DNA from: Gammaproteobacteria bacterium
Lineage (GTDB): Bacteria; Pseudomonadota; Gammaproteobacteria; HK1
Length of the DNA: 54,678 nucleotides
Direction: 5' to 3'
NCBI GenBank assembly: GCA_022824305.1
Contig: JAJEAD010000093.1
Coordinates: 1-54,678 of the forward strand
Shown piece after piece: positions 43,075-52,146 of this stretch. Positions within the stretch are counted from its first letter, which is position 1. Each line of letters opens with the position of its first letter. The position numbers and the translations under genes were made by a program. The notes under the pieces were generated by a model that was given only the letters and a program-made list of their open reading frames with translations, was not told where the DNA came from and ran no database searches.

Positions 43075-44859
43075 TTACGCCGACCCTCGCCGCACCGAGG
43101 TGGCGTGCTCGTCGACGACGCCCGCGTCGGTGATCACCACCCCGTAATCTCCTTCGGCCGTCTCCCGGGTGATGATGCCGTCGAGGACATCGTCGAGGAC
43201 CCGCCCGGGATCCCGCTTCAGGGGGTCCCCGTATCCGCCCCCGGCGGGGCCGACGCACACGAAGCGATCGCCGGCGCGGGCCGCGGTATAGGGAACCTTC
43301 GACGGCAGTTCCTCGACTTCCCCGTCCGCGGTCACGCGCTGCAGGGCGGCCGGCTCGCCGTCGTTGCCGCCGCTGAAGCCCCAGGGCGGAAAACGATGAC
43401 CCTCGCCCTCGATCGAGGCCCCGCCGTCGGCGAGGTAGGTGAACTCGCGGATCGAGCCGAGCCCTCCGCGCCACTCGCCGGCGCCGCAGACGTCCTCGCG
43501 CAGCTCATAGCGGCCGATGCGCAGGGGAAGATGGGACTCCATGTCCTCGATCGGGTTGTTGCGGGTGTTCGCGTACAGGGTGTCGACCGCGTCCATGCCG
43601 TCGAGGCCTTCCCGGCCTCCGTAGCTGCCCTCGCAGATCTCCATGTGGACCCAGTGGGTCTCCCCGTCCAGGCCCGAGAACGCGAGGACCCGGAGATTTC
43701 CGATGCCGGCCGAAACCTGCTTCGGCACCACCTGCCCCAGCGCCCGCATCACGGTGTCGGCGAGCTGATTGCCGGGGCAGAAGCGGGCGATGGTGGGGGC
43801 CGGAAAGATCGGGTTGGCGAGGCAGCCCTTCGGGGCCACGATCCTGATGGCGCGGGTGAGCCCGTCGTTGACCGGGATGTGGCCGTGCACGGCGGTATCG
43901 AGCAGAACCGATCGAACCGTCAGCCACACCGCGACGTCGACGGTGCCGACGAGCGGCATGTTGATGGGCCGATCCGGGACCTGGTCGGCGGTTCCGGTGA
44001 GGTCGACCGTCATCTCGTCGCCCTCTATGACGACCGAGGCGACCAGCGGCAGCTCCCGCTTGGCGGGGTCCGGGCTGTCCAGGAACCCGTCGATGCGGGT
44101 CTCGGCCCGGTAGACGCCGTCGGGCAGCTTCTCGATGGCGGAGCGCATGAGTCGATCCGCGTGGTTCATCACCGACTCGCAGGCGGCCTCGAAGCGGGCG
44201 GCGCCGTAGCGTTCGATGAGGGTGCGGAGGCGCTCGGCGCCGATTCGGCTCGCCGCGACCTGCGCTTCCATGTCGCCGACCACGAGGTCCGAGGCCCGGA
44301 TGTTGTCGCGCAGCATGTGCCACACCGGAACCACCGGCCGTCCCTCGTCGTAGACCTTGATCGCGCGGAACTGGAGTCCTTCCGCGTAGGCGTCCATGGC
44401 GTCGACGATGCCGCAGCTCCCCGGGGTCAGGGCGCCGATGTCGAGATGATGCGCGGTGGTGACGGAGTAGCCGGCCAGCGTTTCGTCGACGAACACCGGC
44501 ACGATGAACGCGACGTCGGGGCCGTGGCTCGCCCCGGCGTACGCGTCGTTGTGCATGATCACGTCGCCGGGACGCACGCTGTCTCCGCGCTCGTCCAGCA
44601 CTTTCATCATCCCCCGCACATATCCGGGGATCGGGCCGGACTGGAGCGGGGTCGACTGGGCCGACTCGGCCAGCCCCCGGCCCCTCGCGTCGACGAGTCC
44701 GGCCCCGAAGTCCTCCGATTCGCGGATGATCGAGGAGTACGACATCCGCATCAGCTTGTAGCCCATCTCGACCGCGATGTTCTCGAGCGCCCCCTGAATC
44801 ACGCTCGCCATGACCGCATCGACCTCGATGTTCGGCCCGTCGGCCCGCCGCTCGTTCAT
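43075..44859 (-). CDS. Hydantoinase B / 5-oxoprolinase B-type subunit
   Basis: 594 residues of the HyuB family. Typical segments: YSSIIRESEDFGAGLVDARG, MHNDAYAGASHGPDVAFIVP, TTAHHLDIGALTPGSCGIVD, PVGTVDVAVWLTVRS-like stretch and the C-terminal GPAGGGYGDPLKRDP. With HyuA it forms an ATP-dependent N-methylhydantoinase, 5-oxoprolinase or acetophenone carboxylase-like enzyme. Start ATG 44859 follows AAAGGAG and overlaps the HyuA stop as ATGA. Confidence 0.93.
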   Translation of the reverse strand: MNERRADGPNIEVDAVMASVIQGALENIAVEMGYKLMRMSYSSIIRESEDFGAGLVDARGRGLAESAQSTPLQSGPIPGYVRGMMKVLDERGDSVRPGDVIMHNDAYAGASHGPDVAFIVPVFVDETLAGYSVTTAHHLDIGALTPGSCGIVDAMDAYAEGLQFRAIKVYDEGRPVVPVWHMLRDNIRASDLVVGDMEAQVAASRIGAERLRTLIERYGAARFEAACESVMNHADRLMRSAIEKLPDGVYRAETRIDGFLDSPDPAKRELPLVASVVIEGDEMTVDLTGTADQVPDRPINMPLVGTVDVAVWLTVRSVLLDTAVHGHIPVNDGLTRAIRIVAPKGCLANPIFPAPTIARFCPGNQLADTVMRALGQVVPKQVSAGIGNLRVLAFSGLDGETHWVHMEICEGSYGGREGLDGMDAVDTLYANTRNNPIEDMESHLPLRIGRYELREDVCGAGEWRGGLGSIREFTYLADGGASIEGEGHRFPPWGFSGGNDGEPAALQRVTADGEVEELPSKVPYTAARAGDRFVCVGPAGGGYGDPLKRDPGRVLDDVLDGIITRETAEGDYGVVITDAGVVDEHATSVRRGSA

Positions 44860-46946
44860 GTGTGTTCTCCTTTGCGCTCTCCGACCTGGATCACCAGGTG
44901 GCCGTGCTCGTGCGCCATCGCTTCCGATCCGGGGGGAACGACAGTGGTCGAGTCCTGTTGCACGACGATCGCCGGACCCGCGAAGCGCTCCCCGGCCGGA
45001 AGCCGGTCGCGGGCGTAGAAGGGGGTATCGAAGGATTCGAGCCCGCTCGCGGTACGGAACAGGCACCGGCCGGTGTCCACCCTTGCGGCAGCGAGAGAGC
45101 CGCCCGTGCGCGGTCGGGGGCGAGCTATCTTCGGCATGCTGCCGACACCGCCAACCCGCACGTTGACGATCTCGATCGCGCTCTCGGTGAAGACGTGCCC
45201 GTACTCCGCCTCGTGCTGAGCGTGAAAGCGCTCGAAGATCGAAGCGAGCGCCGCCCCGGACACCTCCCCCGGCGGAAAGTCGACGCGCAGCTCGTAGCCT
45301 TGACCGACGTAGCGCAGGTCGCCGCCGCGAACGAAGGTGATGTCCGCGGCATCGATGCCGTCGGCCCGGAACCGGTCGGTCAGCTCCCCCTCCATCGCCG
45401 CCAGGTCGGCATTCAGGCGCGCGAGGTCGACCCCGCCGCTCACCTGGAACTCGGTGCGTATGGTGTCGTACTTGAGATCCGTGGTGAGCAGTCCCATCGC
45501 GGAGGTGATGCCCGGGTAGCGGGGCACGATCACCTCCGCCGCTCCGAGCTCGACCGCGACGTCCACCGCGTGCAGGGGACCGGCGCCGCCGAACGCGACG
45601 AGGGCGTACTCGCGCGGATCGATCCCCTTCTGCACGGTGCGCGAGCGGATCGCGTTGGCCATGTTGGAGGTCACGATGGTGAGCACCCCCTCGGCCGCCT
45701 CCGTCGCGGAGAGACCCAGACTCTCGGCAAGGGTCCCGAGGGTTCGCGCCGCGGCGCTCTCGTCGAGCCGCATCTCTCCTCCCAGGAAGTAGTCCCGGTG
45801 CAGCCGCCCGAGCACCACGTTCGCATCGGTTACCGTCGGCTCGCGGCCGCCGCGCCCGTATGCGGCGGGCCCCGGCTCCGCCCCCGCGCTGCGCGGACCG
45901 ACCCGGAATCCGCCCCCGGGGTCCACGTGGGCGATGGAGCCTCCACCCGCCCCGATGGTGTGGATGTCGATCATCGAGGCGAGCAGCGGGTAGCCGGCAA
46001 TCCACGTGTCACGGGCGCTGGCCTCGCTGAAGCGCCCGCCCGTGACGATGCCGATATCGGCCGAGGTGCCGCCCATGTCGAAGGTGATCAGGCGCTCGCG
46101 CCGTGCGATGTCGCCGGTCCAGGCGCCGCCGAGGACGCCCGCCGCCGGACCCGAGAGCAGGGTCATCACCGGACGCTCCGACACCATCTTCGCGGTCGCG
46201 ACACCCCCATTCGAGCTCATGATGTGGAGGTCCGCGCGCAGGCCCTCGGCGGCAATCTCGCTCGCCAGCCGCTCGACGTAGCGGCGCACCCTGGGGCCGA
46301 CGAAGGCATTCATGGCGGCGGTGGTGAAGCGCTCGAACTCCCGGAACTGGGGCGAGACCGCCGATGAGCAGGTAACGAAGCAGCCGGGCAGCTCCTCTTC
46401 CAGAATGTCTCGCGCGCGCTCCTCGTGCTCCGGATTCAGGTAGGAGAACAGGAAGCACACCGCCACCGCTTCCACCCCGGCGTCCCGCAGCGTGCGGGCG
46501 GCCGCCCGCACCTCGTCCTCGTCCAGCGCGACCAGCACCTCGCCCCGCGGCGGGACCAGGCGTTCGGTCACCCCGATCCGGTGACGGCGCTGCACCAGGG
46601 GCCGGTCCTGCCAGGGGATCTCCTGGCGAATGGAGTAGTGCTGGGGTCGCTGGTGACGCCCGATGTGGAGGATGTCGCGGTACTTCCGGGTGGTCACCAT
46701 GCCGGTGCGGGCGCCGTCGTGCTGGAGCACCGCGTTGGTCGCGATGGTGGTGCCGTGGAAGAGGTGCTCGACCTCACCGGCGGGAATGGAGAAGCGCTCG
46801 CACAGGGCGCGCACCCCGCTGCGGATGCCGCGCGAGGGGTCCTCCGGCGTGGTCGCCACCTTGTGGATCTCCGTGCGCCCGGAATCGGTATCCGCGAACA
46901 CGAGATCGGTGAAGGTCCCGCCGACGTCGACCCCAATGAGCTGCAT
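44856..46946 (-). CDS. Hydantoinase A / 5-oxoprolinase A-type subunit
   Basis: 696 residues of the HyuA family, an ASKHA-type ATPase. N-terminal MQLIGVDVGGTFTDLVFADT and LFHGTTIATNAVL, middle TFDMGGTSADIGIV and GAGGGSIAHVDPGGGFRVGP, then VAFGGAGPLHA and YVGQGYELRVDFP. ATG 46946 has GAGGAGA upstream. The gene overlaps the B subunit start by four bases. Substrates in the family include hydantoins, 5-oxoproline and aromatic ketones; the nearby DAO oxidase, amidase and amidohydrolase genes favour an amide or imide ring compound. Confidence 0.94.
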   Translation of the reverse strand: MQLIGVDVGGTFTDLVFADTDSGRTEIHKVATTPEDPSRGIRSGVRALCERFSIPAGEVEHLFHGTTIATNAVLQHDGARTGMVTTRKYRDILHIGRHQRPQHYSIRQEIPWQDRPLVQRRHRIGVTERLVPPRGEVLVALDEDEVRAAARTLRDAGVEAVAVCFLFSYLNPEHEERARDILEEELPGCFVTCSSAVSPQFREFERFTTAAMNAFVGPRVRRYVERLASEIAAEGLRADLHIMSSNGGVATAKMVSERPVMTLLSGPAAGVLGGAWTGDIARRERLITFDMGGTSADIGIVTGGRFSEASARDTWIAGYPLLASMIDIHTIGAGGGSIAHVDPGGGFRVGPRSAGAEPGPAAYGRGGREPTVTDANVVLGRLHRDYFLGGEMRLDESAAARTLGTLAESLGLSATEAAEGVLTIVTSNMANAIRSRTVQKGIDPREYALVAFGGAGPLHAVDVAVELGAAEVIVPRYPGITSAMGLLTTDLKYDTIRTEFQVSGGVDLARLNADLAAMEGELTDRFRADGIDAADITFVRGGDLRYVGQGYELRVDFPPGEVSGAALASIFERFHAQHEAEYGHVFTESAIEIVNVRVGGVGSMPKIARPRPRTGGSLAAARVDTGRCLFRTASGLESFDTPFYARDRLPAGERFAGPAIVVQQDSTTVVPPGSEAMAHEHGHLVIQVGERKGEHT

Positions 46947-47123
46947 CGCCGTCTCCTCGCTCAGGTCAGCACAAGACGCGAAAGGGATGATGCCAGCCCC
47001 GGCCGGGAAGCGTCGAGCGCCGAGCCGTCCGCGTGGCGGCACCATGCGAATCTTATGGAGGTAATTGGATGGAAAAGGGAATGGCTTCCGTGTCACACTA
47101 ATCGGATGGAATCGGATGGAAGA

Positions 47124-48182
47124 ATGGGTGGCACGGTCAACACGACCACGCTCGAGATCACTCCCGAGATTCTCGCGCTGGTCGCCGAGATCGAGGAGTT
47201 CAAGGGCGCCTGGCAAGCCATTGGTCGCATCAGCCCCGAGCGCTTGTCGGCCTTGCGCCGGGTGGCGACCATCGAGAGCGCCGGCTCGTCGACCCGCATC
47301 GAAGGCGCGGCCCTCGACAACCGGGAGGTCGAGCGCCTGCTGTCGAACCTGGACCTCCGATCCTTCACCTCTCGAGACGAGCAGGAGGTGGCCGGCTACG
47401 CCGTGGTCATGGAGACCGTCTTCGAGAGCGCCGATGCCATCGCGCTGACGGAGAACCACATCCTGCAGCTTCACCGTGATCTGCTCCGCTTCTCCGACAA
47501 GGATGCCCGACACCGTGGGGCCTACAAGACCCTGCCCAACCACGTGGAGGCGGTTGGCCCCGAGGGCGAAATGCTCGGCGTGGTGTTCGAAACGGCGACG
47601 CCCTTCGATACGCCGCGCCTGATGCACGAACTGGTCGGCTGGACTCGCGGACAGCTCCGCGGAGCCGCTCTGCATGCGCTCATCGTCATCGCGATCTTCA
47701 TCGTGGTGTTCTTGAAGATCCATCCCTTCCAGGACGGAAACGGCCGCCTGTCTCGCATTCTGACGACGCTGCTTCTGCTGCGAGCCGGATACGAGTACGT
47801 GCCGTATGCCTCGCTGGAGAGTGTCGTTGAAGCCAACAAGGAGGCTTACTACCTCGCCTTGCGAAGAACCCAACGGACTGTCGGAACGAATGAACCCGAC
47901 TGGACGCCATGGCTGCTCTTCTTCCTGAAGGCGTTGCAACAGCACAAGACGCTTCTCGCACGCAAGCTCGAGCGGGAGCGTGTTTTCCTCGGTGCGCTGC
48001 CCGAGCTTTCGGTGCAGTTGCTGGAGTGTTGCCGGGAGCACGGCCGGCTGACGGTCGCCACTGCTCGCGACCTGACCGGCGCAAACCGCAACACGGTGAA
48101 GGATCACCTGAGGCGCTTGACGAAGGCCGGTCACCTCGTCCGGCACGGAGCGGGACGCGGCACCTGGTATGCCTTGACGTAG
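47124..48182 (+). CDS. Fic family protein with self-inhibitory motif and winged helix
   Basis: About 352 residues. The Fic core HPFQDGNGRLSR (residue ~200) carries the catalytic His and phosphate-binding loop for transfer of AMP to protein hydroxyls. Upstream, SSTRIEG (residue ~55) fits the inhibitory motif [ST]xxxE[GN] of class II Fic proteins, whose Glu blocks ATP binding. The C-terminal 80 residues hold a winged-helix-like region (LTVATARDLTGANRNTVKDH). An ATG at 47106 is also possible; the 10-base ATCGGATGGA is duplicated at 47101-47120, over that start. The target is unknown. Confidence 0.9.
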   Translation: MGGTVNTTTLEITPEILALVAEIEEFKGAWQAIGRISPERLSALRRVATIESAGSSTRIEGAALDNREVERLLSNLDLRSFTSRDEQEVAGYAVVMETVFESADAIALTENHILQLHRDLLRFSDKDARHRGAYKTLPNHVEAVGPEGEMLGVVFETATPFDTPRLMHELVGWTRGQLRGAALHALIVIAIFIVVFLKIHPFQDGNGRLSRILTTLLLLRAGYEYVPYASLESVVEANKEAYYLALRRTQRTVGTNEPDWTPWLLFFLKALQQHKTLLARKLERERVFLGALPELSVQLLECCREHGRLTVATARDLTGANRNTVKDHLRRLTKAGHLVRHGAGRGTWYALT

Positions 48183-48264
48183 ATCGATCGCCGCCAATCG
48201 GGAGTCTCATGGGTTGAACCGAATGCTTGGCTGGACGTACTTTCAGATCCCGATCTTCGATGGG

Positions 48265-49905
48265 TCATCCAGCCGGTGGTGCGTTTTCGTCGTCCGGTTC
48301 ACCATCAGTCCACGTCCCCGTACGTTGGGTGCCATCGGTGGAGTACTCGGTCCCTTGGCCGTGATACGTGCCCTCCGACCACTCTCCATCGTACTCAAGG
48401 GTGCCGTCTGGGCGGTACCATTGTCCGCTGCCGTGTTCACTGCCGTTCACAAAGTCGCCCTCGTAGCAGTAGCCGGCATAGTCGCCACCGAGATAGGTGC
48501 ACGTTCCCCTGCCGTGTTCATAGCCGTTGCGAAAACTGCCCTCGTAGTGATACGGCTCGATGTAGTCATCGGAGTAATCGAGCTTGCCTTGGCCGTGATA
48601 CTCGCCCTCCGACCACTGCCCCTCATACTCGAGGGTGCCGCCCGGGCGGTACCACTTTCCATTGCCGTGTTCACTGCCGTTCACAAAGTCGCCCTCGTAG
48701 CAGTAGCCGGCATAGTCGCCATCGAGATACTTCATTTTCCCGTGGCCGTGGGGCTTGATGTTGCCTTGTCTTCCGCGAGTGGCTTCGCCCTCATAGATTA
48801 CTTTTGTCATTCCACTGTCTCCGTTACCGTTGAGAATCAACCATTGTTCCAGCGGATCACCGCCCCGTTTCTCCTCCCTTAACATCCTCCCCTGACAAAC
48901 TGTACCAGTGCCCCAGTCCGCGTGGCCGTGATGCACCGCGAGCGCCGCGCACATCTCCGCCAGGCGCTGGCGTAGGCGGGCGGGCTTCTCGACGGTGACG
49001 CTGTCGCCCCAGGTGAAGAGGTGCCAGCACATCTCGTCGATACCGCCCGCCTTGAAGCGCACCGTCACCGAACCGTCGGGGTTCTCTTCGATGGATTGCG
49101 TTGGGTGGAACAGGAAGGCGGAGGCATCCCGCGCCGCCTCGGCGCCGAAACGAAGGACAACCTGGACGGGCTTTTCCTGGAAGGTGCCGAAGGAGCGCTC
49201 GGCGTAGCGCCGCAGATCGAAGCCGGAGTCGGACTCGAAGGTCTCGCTGGTGATTCGGACCTCGTTCATGTTGGCCAAGCGCCAGAGCCGGGGCTCGTCG
49301 CTCCAGTCGGTCTTCCCCACCAGGAACGCGCGGTTGCCGTAAAGCAGCCCATAGGGCACAACGCGCTGCCGGCTTCGCCGCCGCGTCGACTGGGCGAGGT
49401 AGCGGAACTCGACCACGCGGCGGGTGGCGACGGCCTCGCGCAGGAGCGCCAGCAGGCCGCGGTCGAGGTGCGGTCTCGGACCGGCTCGCATGGCCAGTCC
49501 TTCCACGTGCACGAGCACTTCGAGATCGGACTCGATCCGCTCCAGCGTGTCGGCGCGCAACGTGGCCCGCAGCTTGGTATCCAGCTCGCGGAGCGCCGCC
49601 GCGCGCTCGTCGAATCCGGCGCGCTCCAGGGTCTCGGCGGCGGCGTCGAGTTCCGCCAGCTCTCCCGCGGAGAGGGAGACGAGGCGGCGAAGCGCGTCCG
49701 AGCGCAGACGCCAGTGGCGCTTCGTGTCGTCGGTGTCCACGAGCTCCAGCGGCCCGAACACCGCATCGACGGCGTCGCGCAGGCGTTCGGCCGTCCTGCG
49801 GCTGACGCCGAATTCGTCCTCGATGTCGCCGAGGGTCAGTCCCCCGAGCGCTCCCTGGAAGCGCACCGCGAGGCGCACGATGTCCTGCAGGCGTTGGTAG
49901 CGCAC
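48265..49905 (-). CDS. WYL-domain regulator fused to MORN repeats
   Basis: 546 residues in one uninterrupted frame. Residues 1-60: winged helix (QGALGGLTLGDIEDEFGVSR-RTAERLRDAV). Residues ~150-330: WYL domain with VVEFRYLAQ and RQRVVPYGLLYGNRAFLVGK, and a WCX-type end. A linker (~331-365) leads to at least six MORN-type units (YEGDFVNGSEHGNGKW, YEGQWSEGEYHGQGKLDY, YEGSFRNGYEHGRG). GTG 49905 has GGAGGAG seven bases upstream. M366 (48810) has a GGAG before it, so a separate MORN protein could also be made. It is 101 bases after the AAA+ gene in the same direction. WYL proteins sense ligands and regulate defence or stress operons. Confidence 0.85.
   Translation of the reverse strand: MRYQRLQDIVRLAVRFQGALGGLTLGDIEDEFGVSRRTAERLRDAVDAVFGPLELVDTDDTKRHWRLRSDALRRLVSLSAGELAELDAAAETLERAGFDERAAALRELDTKLRATLRADTLERIESDLEVLVHVEGLAMRAGPRPHLDRGLLALLREAVATRRVVEFRYLAQSTRRRSRQRVVPYGLLYGNRAFLVGKTDWSDEPRLWRLANMNEVRITSETFESDSGFDLRRYAERSFGTFQEKPVQVVLRFGAEAARDASAFLFHPTQSIEENPDGSVTVRFKAGGIDEMCWHLFTWGDSVTVEKPARLRQRLAEMCAALAVHHGHADWGTGTVCQGRMLREEKRGGDPLEQWLILNGNGDSGMTKVIYEGEATRGRQGNIKPHGHGKMKYLDGDYAGYCYEGDFVNGSEHGNGKWYRPGGTLEYEGQWSEGEYHGQGKLDYSDDYIEPYHYEGSFRNGYEHGRGTCTYLGGDYAGYCYEGDFVNGSEHGSGQWYRPDGTLEYDGEWSEGTYHGQGTEYSTDGTQRTGTWTDGEPDDENAPPAG
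48429..48487 (-). repeat. 59-bp direct repeat, copy 1, in MORN region
   Basis: Identical over 59 bases to 48663-48721, 234 bases (78 codons) away. It encodes the same GDYAGYCYEGDFVNGSEHG unit. Such identity points to a recent in-frame duplication of a multi-MORN block. Confidence 0.9.
48663..48721 (-). repeat. 59-bp direct repeat, copy 2, in MORN region
   Basis: Second copy of the repeat at 48429-48487, encoding the same residues in the earlier MORN block. Confidence 0.9.
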
Positions 49906-49980
49906 TGGGCTCTCCTCCGGTGCTCTCCTGGAACTGGCGCCCGATCATCATCGCGGGCGCTTGCGGAGTATGTACGCTCA

Positions 49981-49992
49981 TGCAACGTTGCA
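49981..49992. promoter_or_regulatory. 12-bp palindrome upstream of the WYL-MORN gene
   Basis: TGCAACGTTGCA, a perfect palindrome 76 bases before the GTG start and just after the AAA+ stop. Possible operator for autoregulation by the WYL protein; no direct evidence. Confidence 0.35.
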
Positions 49993-50006
49993 CGCCGCCG
50001 GGATCT

Positions 50007-52073
50007 TCACGGGCGAAAGCCGATCGCCCGCGGCCGGTCCGGCTTGGCGTCGCACTCCGCGCGCAGCATGGCGGCAAGCGCTTCCGGTTCCCGCAGGCGG
50101 CCGAGGATCTCGGCCTGCCGGCGCACCACCGCGAAGTCGCCCGGGGTGAGGGAAGGGAGGTCCACGACCCCCACCGGAGGAGGGAGGTCGAAATAGCTGC
50201 GAAAGGCCGTCGCGACCTGCGCGGGCGCGAGGTAGTCGAGCGTGAGCTTGAAGACGAAGCGTCGGAGCGTCGCCGGGTCGAGATGCCGGCCGAAGTTGGT
50301 CGTGCAGGCGAAGGGCAGGGGGTGGCTCTCCATCCAGGTCAGCATCTCGTTCACTTGGCTCACCTCCCAGGACTGCTCGGCAAGGCGCCGGTCGCCGAGC
50401 AGCGAGTCGGCTTCGTCGAAGACGAGGAAGACACCGGTATCGCGCGCTTCGGCGAATGCCTCGGCAATGTGGCGCTCGGTCCCCCCTATCCACATTGACA
50501 GGAGATCGGAGGTGCGCTTCTGCATCACTTCGAGTCCGAGACGCTCGGCGAGGTAGCGAACGAAGGCGCTCTTGCCCGTCCCCGGCGGCCCTTGCAGGCA
50601 CAGGGAGAAGTGCCGTTCGCCGCTGCGCTCGAGTTGGTCCGCGAGCGCGACGGGATCGGAGTCGCTGCGAATGAGCGCGAGGTCGAATCGGTACGATGGA
50701 CCCTGGGGCGGCTTCTCGCCCCCGAGCACGCGCGAGAGACTGCGCACACCGTGGCGTACCGAGGCGATTCCGCCGCCGCTCAGCGCCGCGGCGGCGGTCG
50801 CACCCGCCGCCACGCCGGGGGTGGCCTCGAATTCTCTAGCCAGTGAGAGGGCATCGCAGGTCTGCGCCTCGATACCGTGGCGCTCGAGCTGCCGCATCCA
50901 GATCCTCGCCCTGACCTGCGGCGTGGGGCGGCGCAGCTCCAGGGCGAACATCATGCGGCGCAGAATCGGGGGACTCAGGTGCCGGGCATCGTTCATGGTC
51001 CACAGGGTGGGTACGGGCGCCTGTTCCAGCAGCCGATGCATGAACACCTTCGAGCCGCCGTTCTGGGGACGCGGCGCGAGCGACAGACCAAAGAGACTGA
51101 GGTCCGGCCCGGCGCCGGAGAGCAGATCGTCCATCTCGTCGAAGAGCAGGATCGAGCGGCGGTCCCCGCCGAGCAGGCGCTGCGCGAGGCGAAGTTCCTG
51201 GAGCCGCTCGCCGCGCAGCGGTTCACCGCCCTCCTCGTCCGATTCGCCGACGCTGTAGAGGGTCACACCGAGGCGCTCGGCCAGCACTTTGCACAGTTCG
51301 GTCTTGCCGGTGCCCGGCGACCCGTACAGAAGAACGTTCACTCCCGTCGCTCCGGTCCCGAGTGCGCCCCTCAGCACGTCGACGACATGGTCCCGGTCGC
51401 GGGCGACGTGGTCGAAGTCCGACCACCCGAGATCGCTTGGAGACGCGGCCCGAAACAGCAGGCGGTGCACGTCCAGGCACGCGCCGCCCGGCGTGGTGAC
51501 CAGCCGATTCAGTCGGTCGACCACGTTCAGGTCGCCGTCGCTGTCCACCGAGACGAGTCCCGAGCGCACGAGCGGCGCGTCGTCCCGCAGACGGCCGTGT
51601 ATGGCGTAGGCCGACATACCGAGGAGTGCCGGTAACGCCCGCCCCTTGAGGTTGAAGGGAGTGATGCTCCGGGCGGCACGGCCGAAGATGTCGTCGACCA
51701 TCGACTCGATGATCGGCTGGGTGCGGTAGCGAAGCAGAAGCTCCAGGACGTCGAGGTCGGTGCGGCTGAGGCCCGTCGTCTCGCCGAGTGCCCGCAACCG
51801 CCTCGCGGTCCGGTCGGGGCGCGCGCGCCGCACCTTCGCGTACTCCTCGCGGAGGGCCGCCCCGAGGCATACCAGTTTCCCCTTGGACATCCCCTCTTCG
51901 AGGTCCGGGTGGTGGAGGCAGGGTCGCTGCCTCCCAGTCCCGAATGCCAGGCGGTTGTCCCGGTCGGCTATCCAGTCGGCGAGCTCCGACGCCTCCCGAT
52001 CCTGGTGGTGAAGCCGCGAGGCGGCGTTGGCGAGGTAGAAGGTGATGAGGCGTCGTTCACAGGCGGTCAGCAT
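50007..52073 (-). CDS. AAA+ ATPase with two ATPase modules
   Basis: 688 residues. Module 1: Walker A GSPGTGKTE (about residue 251), Walker B ILLFDEMDDLL (~309), sensor region WTMNDARHLSP. Module 2: Walker A GPPGTGKSA (~494), Walker B VFLVFDEADSLLGD (~549), sensor TTNFGRHLDPATLRRF with arginine finger-like RRF. The N-terminal ~230 residues are helical and unrecognised. Module 2 resembles spastin/ClpX-like remodelling ATPases. No protease domain is fused. ATG 52073 has GGAG six bases upstream, inside a hairpin that would hide it. A WYL-MORN regulator follows. The role is probably a stress or defence-linked remodeller, by context only. Confidence 0.87.
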   Translation of the reverse strand: MLTACERRLITFYLANAASRLHHQDREASELADWIADRDNRLAFGTGRQRPCLHHPDLEEGMSKGKLVCLGAALREEYAKVRRARPDRTARRLRALGETTGLSRTDLDVLELLLRYRTQPIIESMVDDIFGRAARSITPFNLKGRALPALLGMSAYAIHGRLRDDAPLVRSGLVSVDSDGDLNVVDRLNRLVTTPGGACLDVHRLLFRAASPSDLGWSDFDHVARDRDHVVDVLRGALGTGATGVNVLLYGSPGTGKTELCKVLAERLGVTLYSVGESDEEGGEPLRGERLQELRLAQRLLGGDRRSILLFDEMDDLLSGAGPDLSLFGLSLAPRPQNGGSKVFMHRLLEQAPVPTLWTMNDARHLSPPILRRMMFALELRRPTPQVRARIWMRQLERHGIEAQTCDALSLAREFEATPGVAAGATAAAALSGGGIASVRHGVRSLSRVLGGEKPPQGPSYRFDLALIRSDSDPVALADQLERSGERHFSLCLQGPPGTGKSAFVRYLAERLGLEVMQKRTSDLLSMWIGGTERHIAEAFAEARDTGVFLVFDEADSLLGDRRLAEQSWEVSQVNEMLTWMESHPLPFACTTNFGRHLDPATLRRFVFKLTLDYLAPAQVATAFRSYFDLPPPVGVVDLPSLTPGDFAVVRRQAEILGRLREPEALAAMLRAECDAKPDRPRAIGFRP

Positions 52074-52144
52074 GTCTCTCTCCGGTTGGGTGCCCTGGAG
52101 AGAGAAATGGGAGGATTACGAAGACTATTGCCGTTGGTCGGCAT
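52067..52144 (-). CDS. 25-codon leader ORF of the AAA+ gene
   Basis: ATG at 52144 with GGAG six bases upstream; the product begins MPTNGNSLRNPPISLSRAPN and the TGA (52069-52067) overlaps codon 2-3 of the AAA+ gene. The leader is translated across the hairpin at 52075-52105 that buries the AAA+ Shine-Dalgarno, so its translation would open that site. Its own Shine-Dalgarno is buried in a near-identical hairpin at 52147-52175. The peptide sequence itself has no striking codon run. Confidence 0.55.
   Translation of the reverse strand: MPTNGNSLRNPPISLSRAPNRRETC
52075..52105 (-). promoter_or_regulatory. Hairpin sequestering the AAA+ ribosome binding site
   Basis: On the transcript TCTCTCTCC pairs with GGAGAGAGA across a 13-base loop. 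The second arm is the Shine-Dalgarno of the AAA+ gene, ending one base before the ATG. Confidence 0.7.
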
Positions 52145-52146
52145 GC

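Noticed and set aside
47101..47120. Tandem ATCGGATGGA repeat as a possible operator for the Fic gene
   Set aside because: Only two units, overlapping a possible start codon; too short to support a regulatory call.
48214..48882. Long plus-strand frame rich in V, A, L and I
   Set aside because: It is exactly antisense to the MORN repeats; its apparent repeats (ALRPL, VHKVALVAVAGIV) mirror the MORN units, and no domain is recognised.
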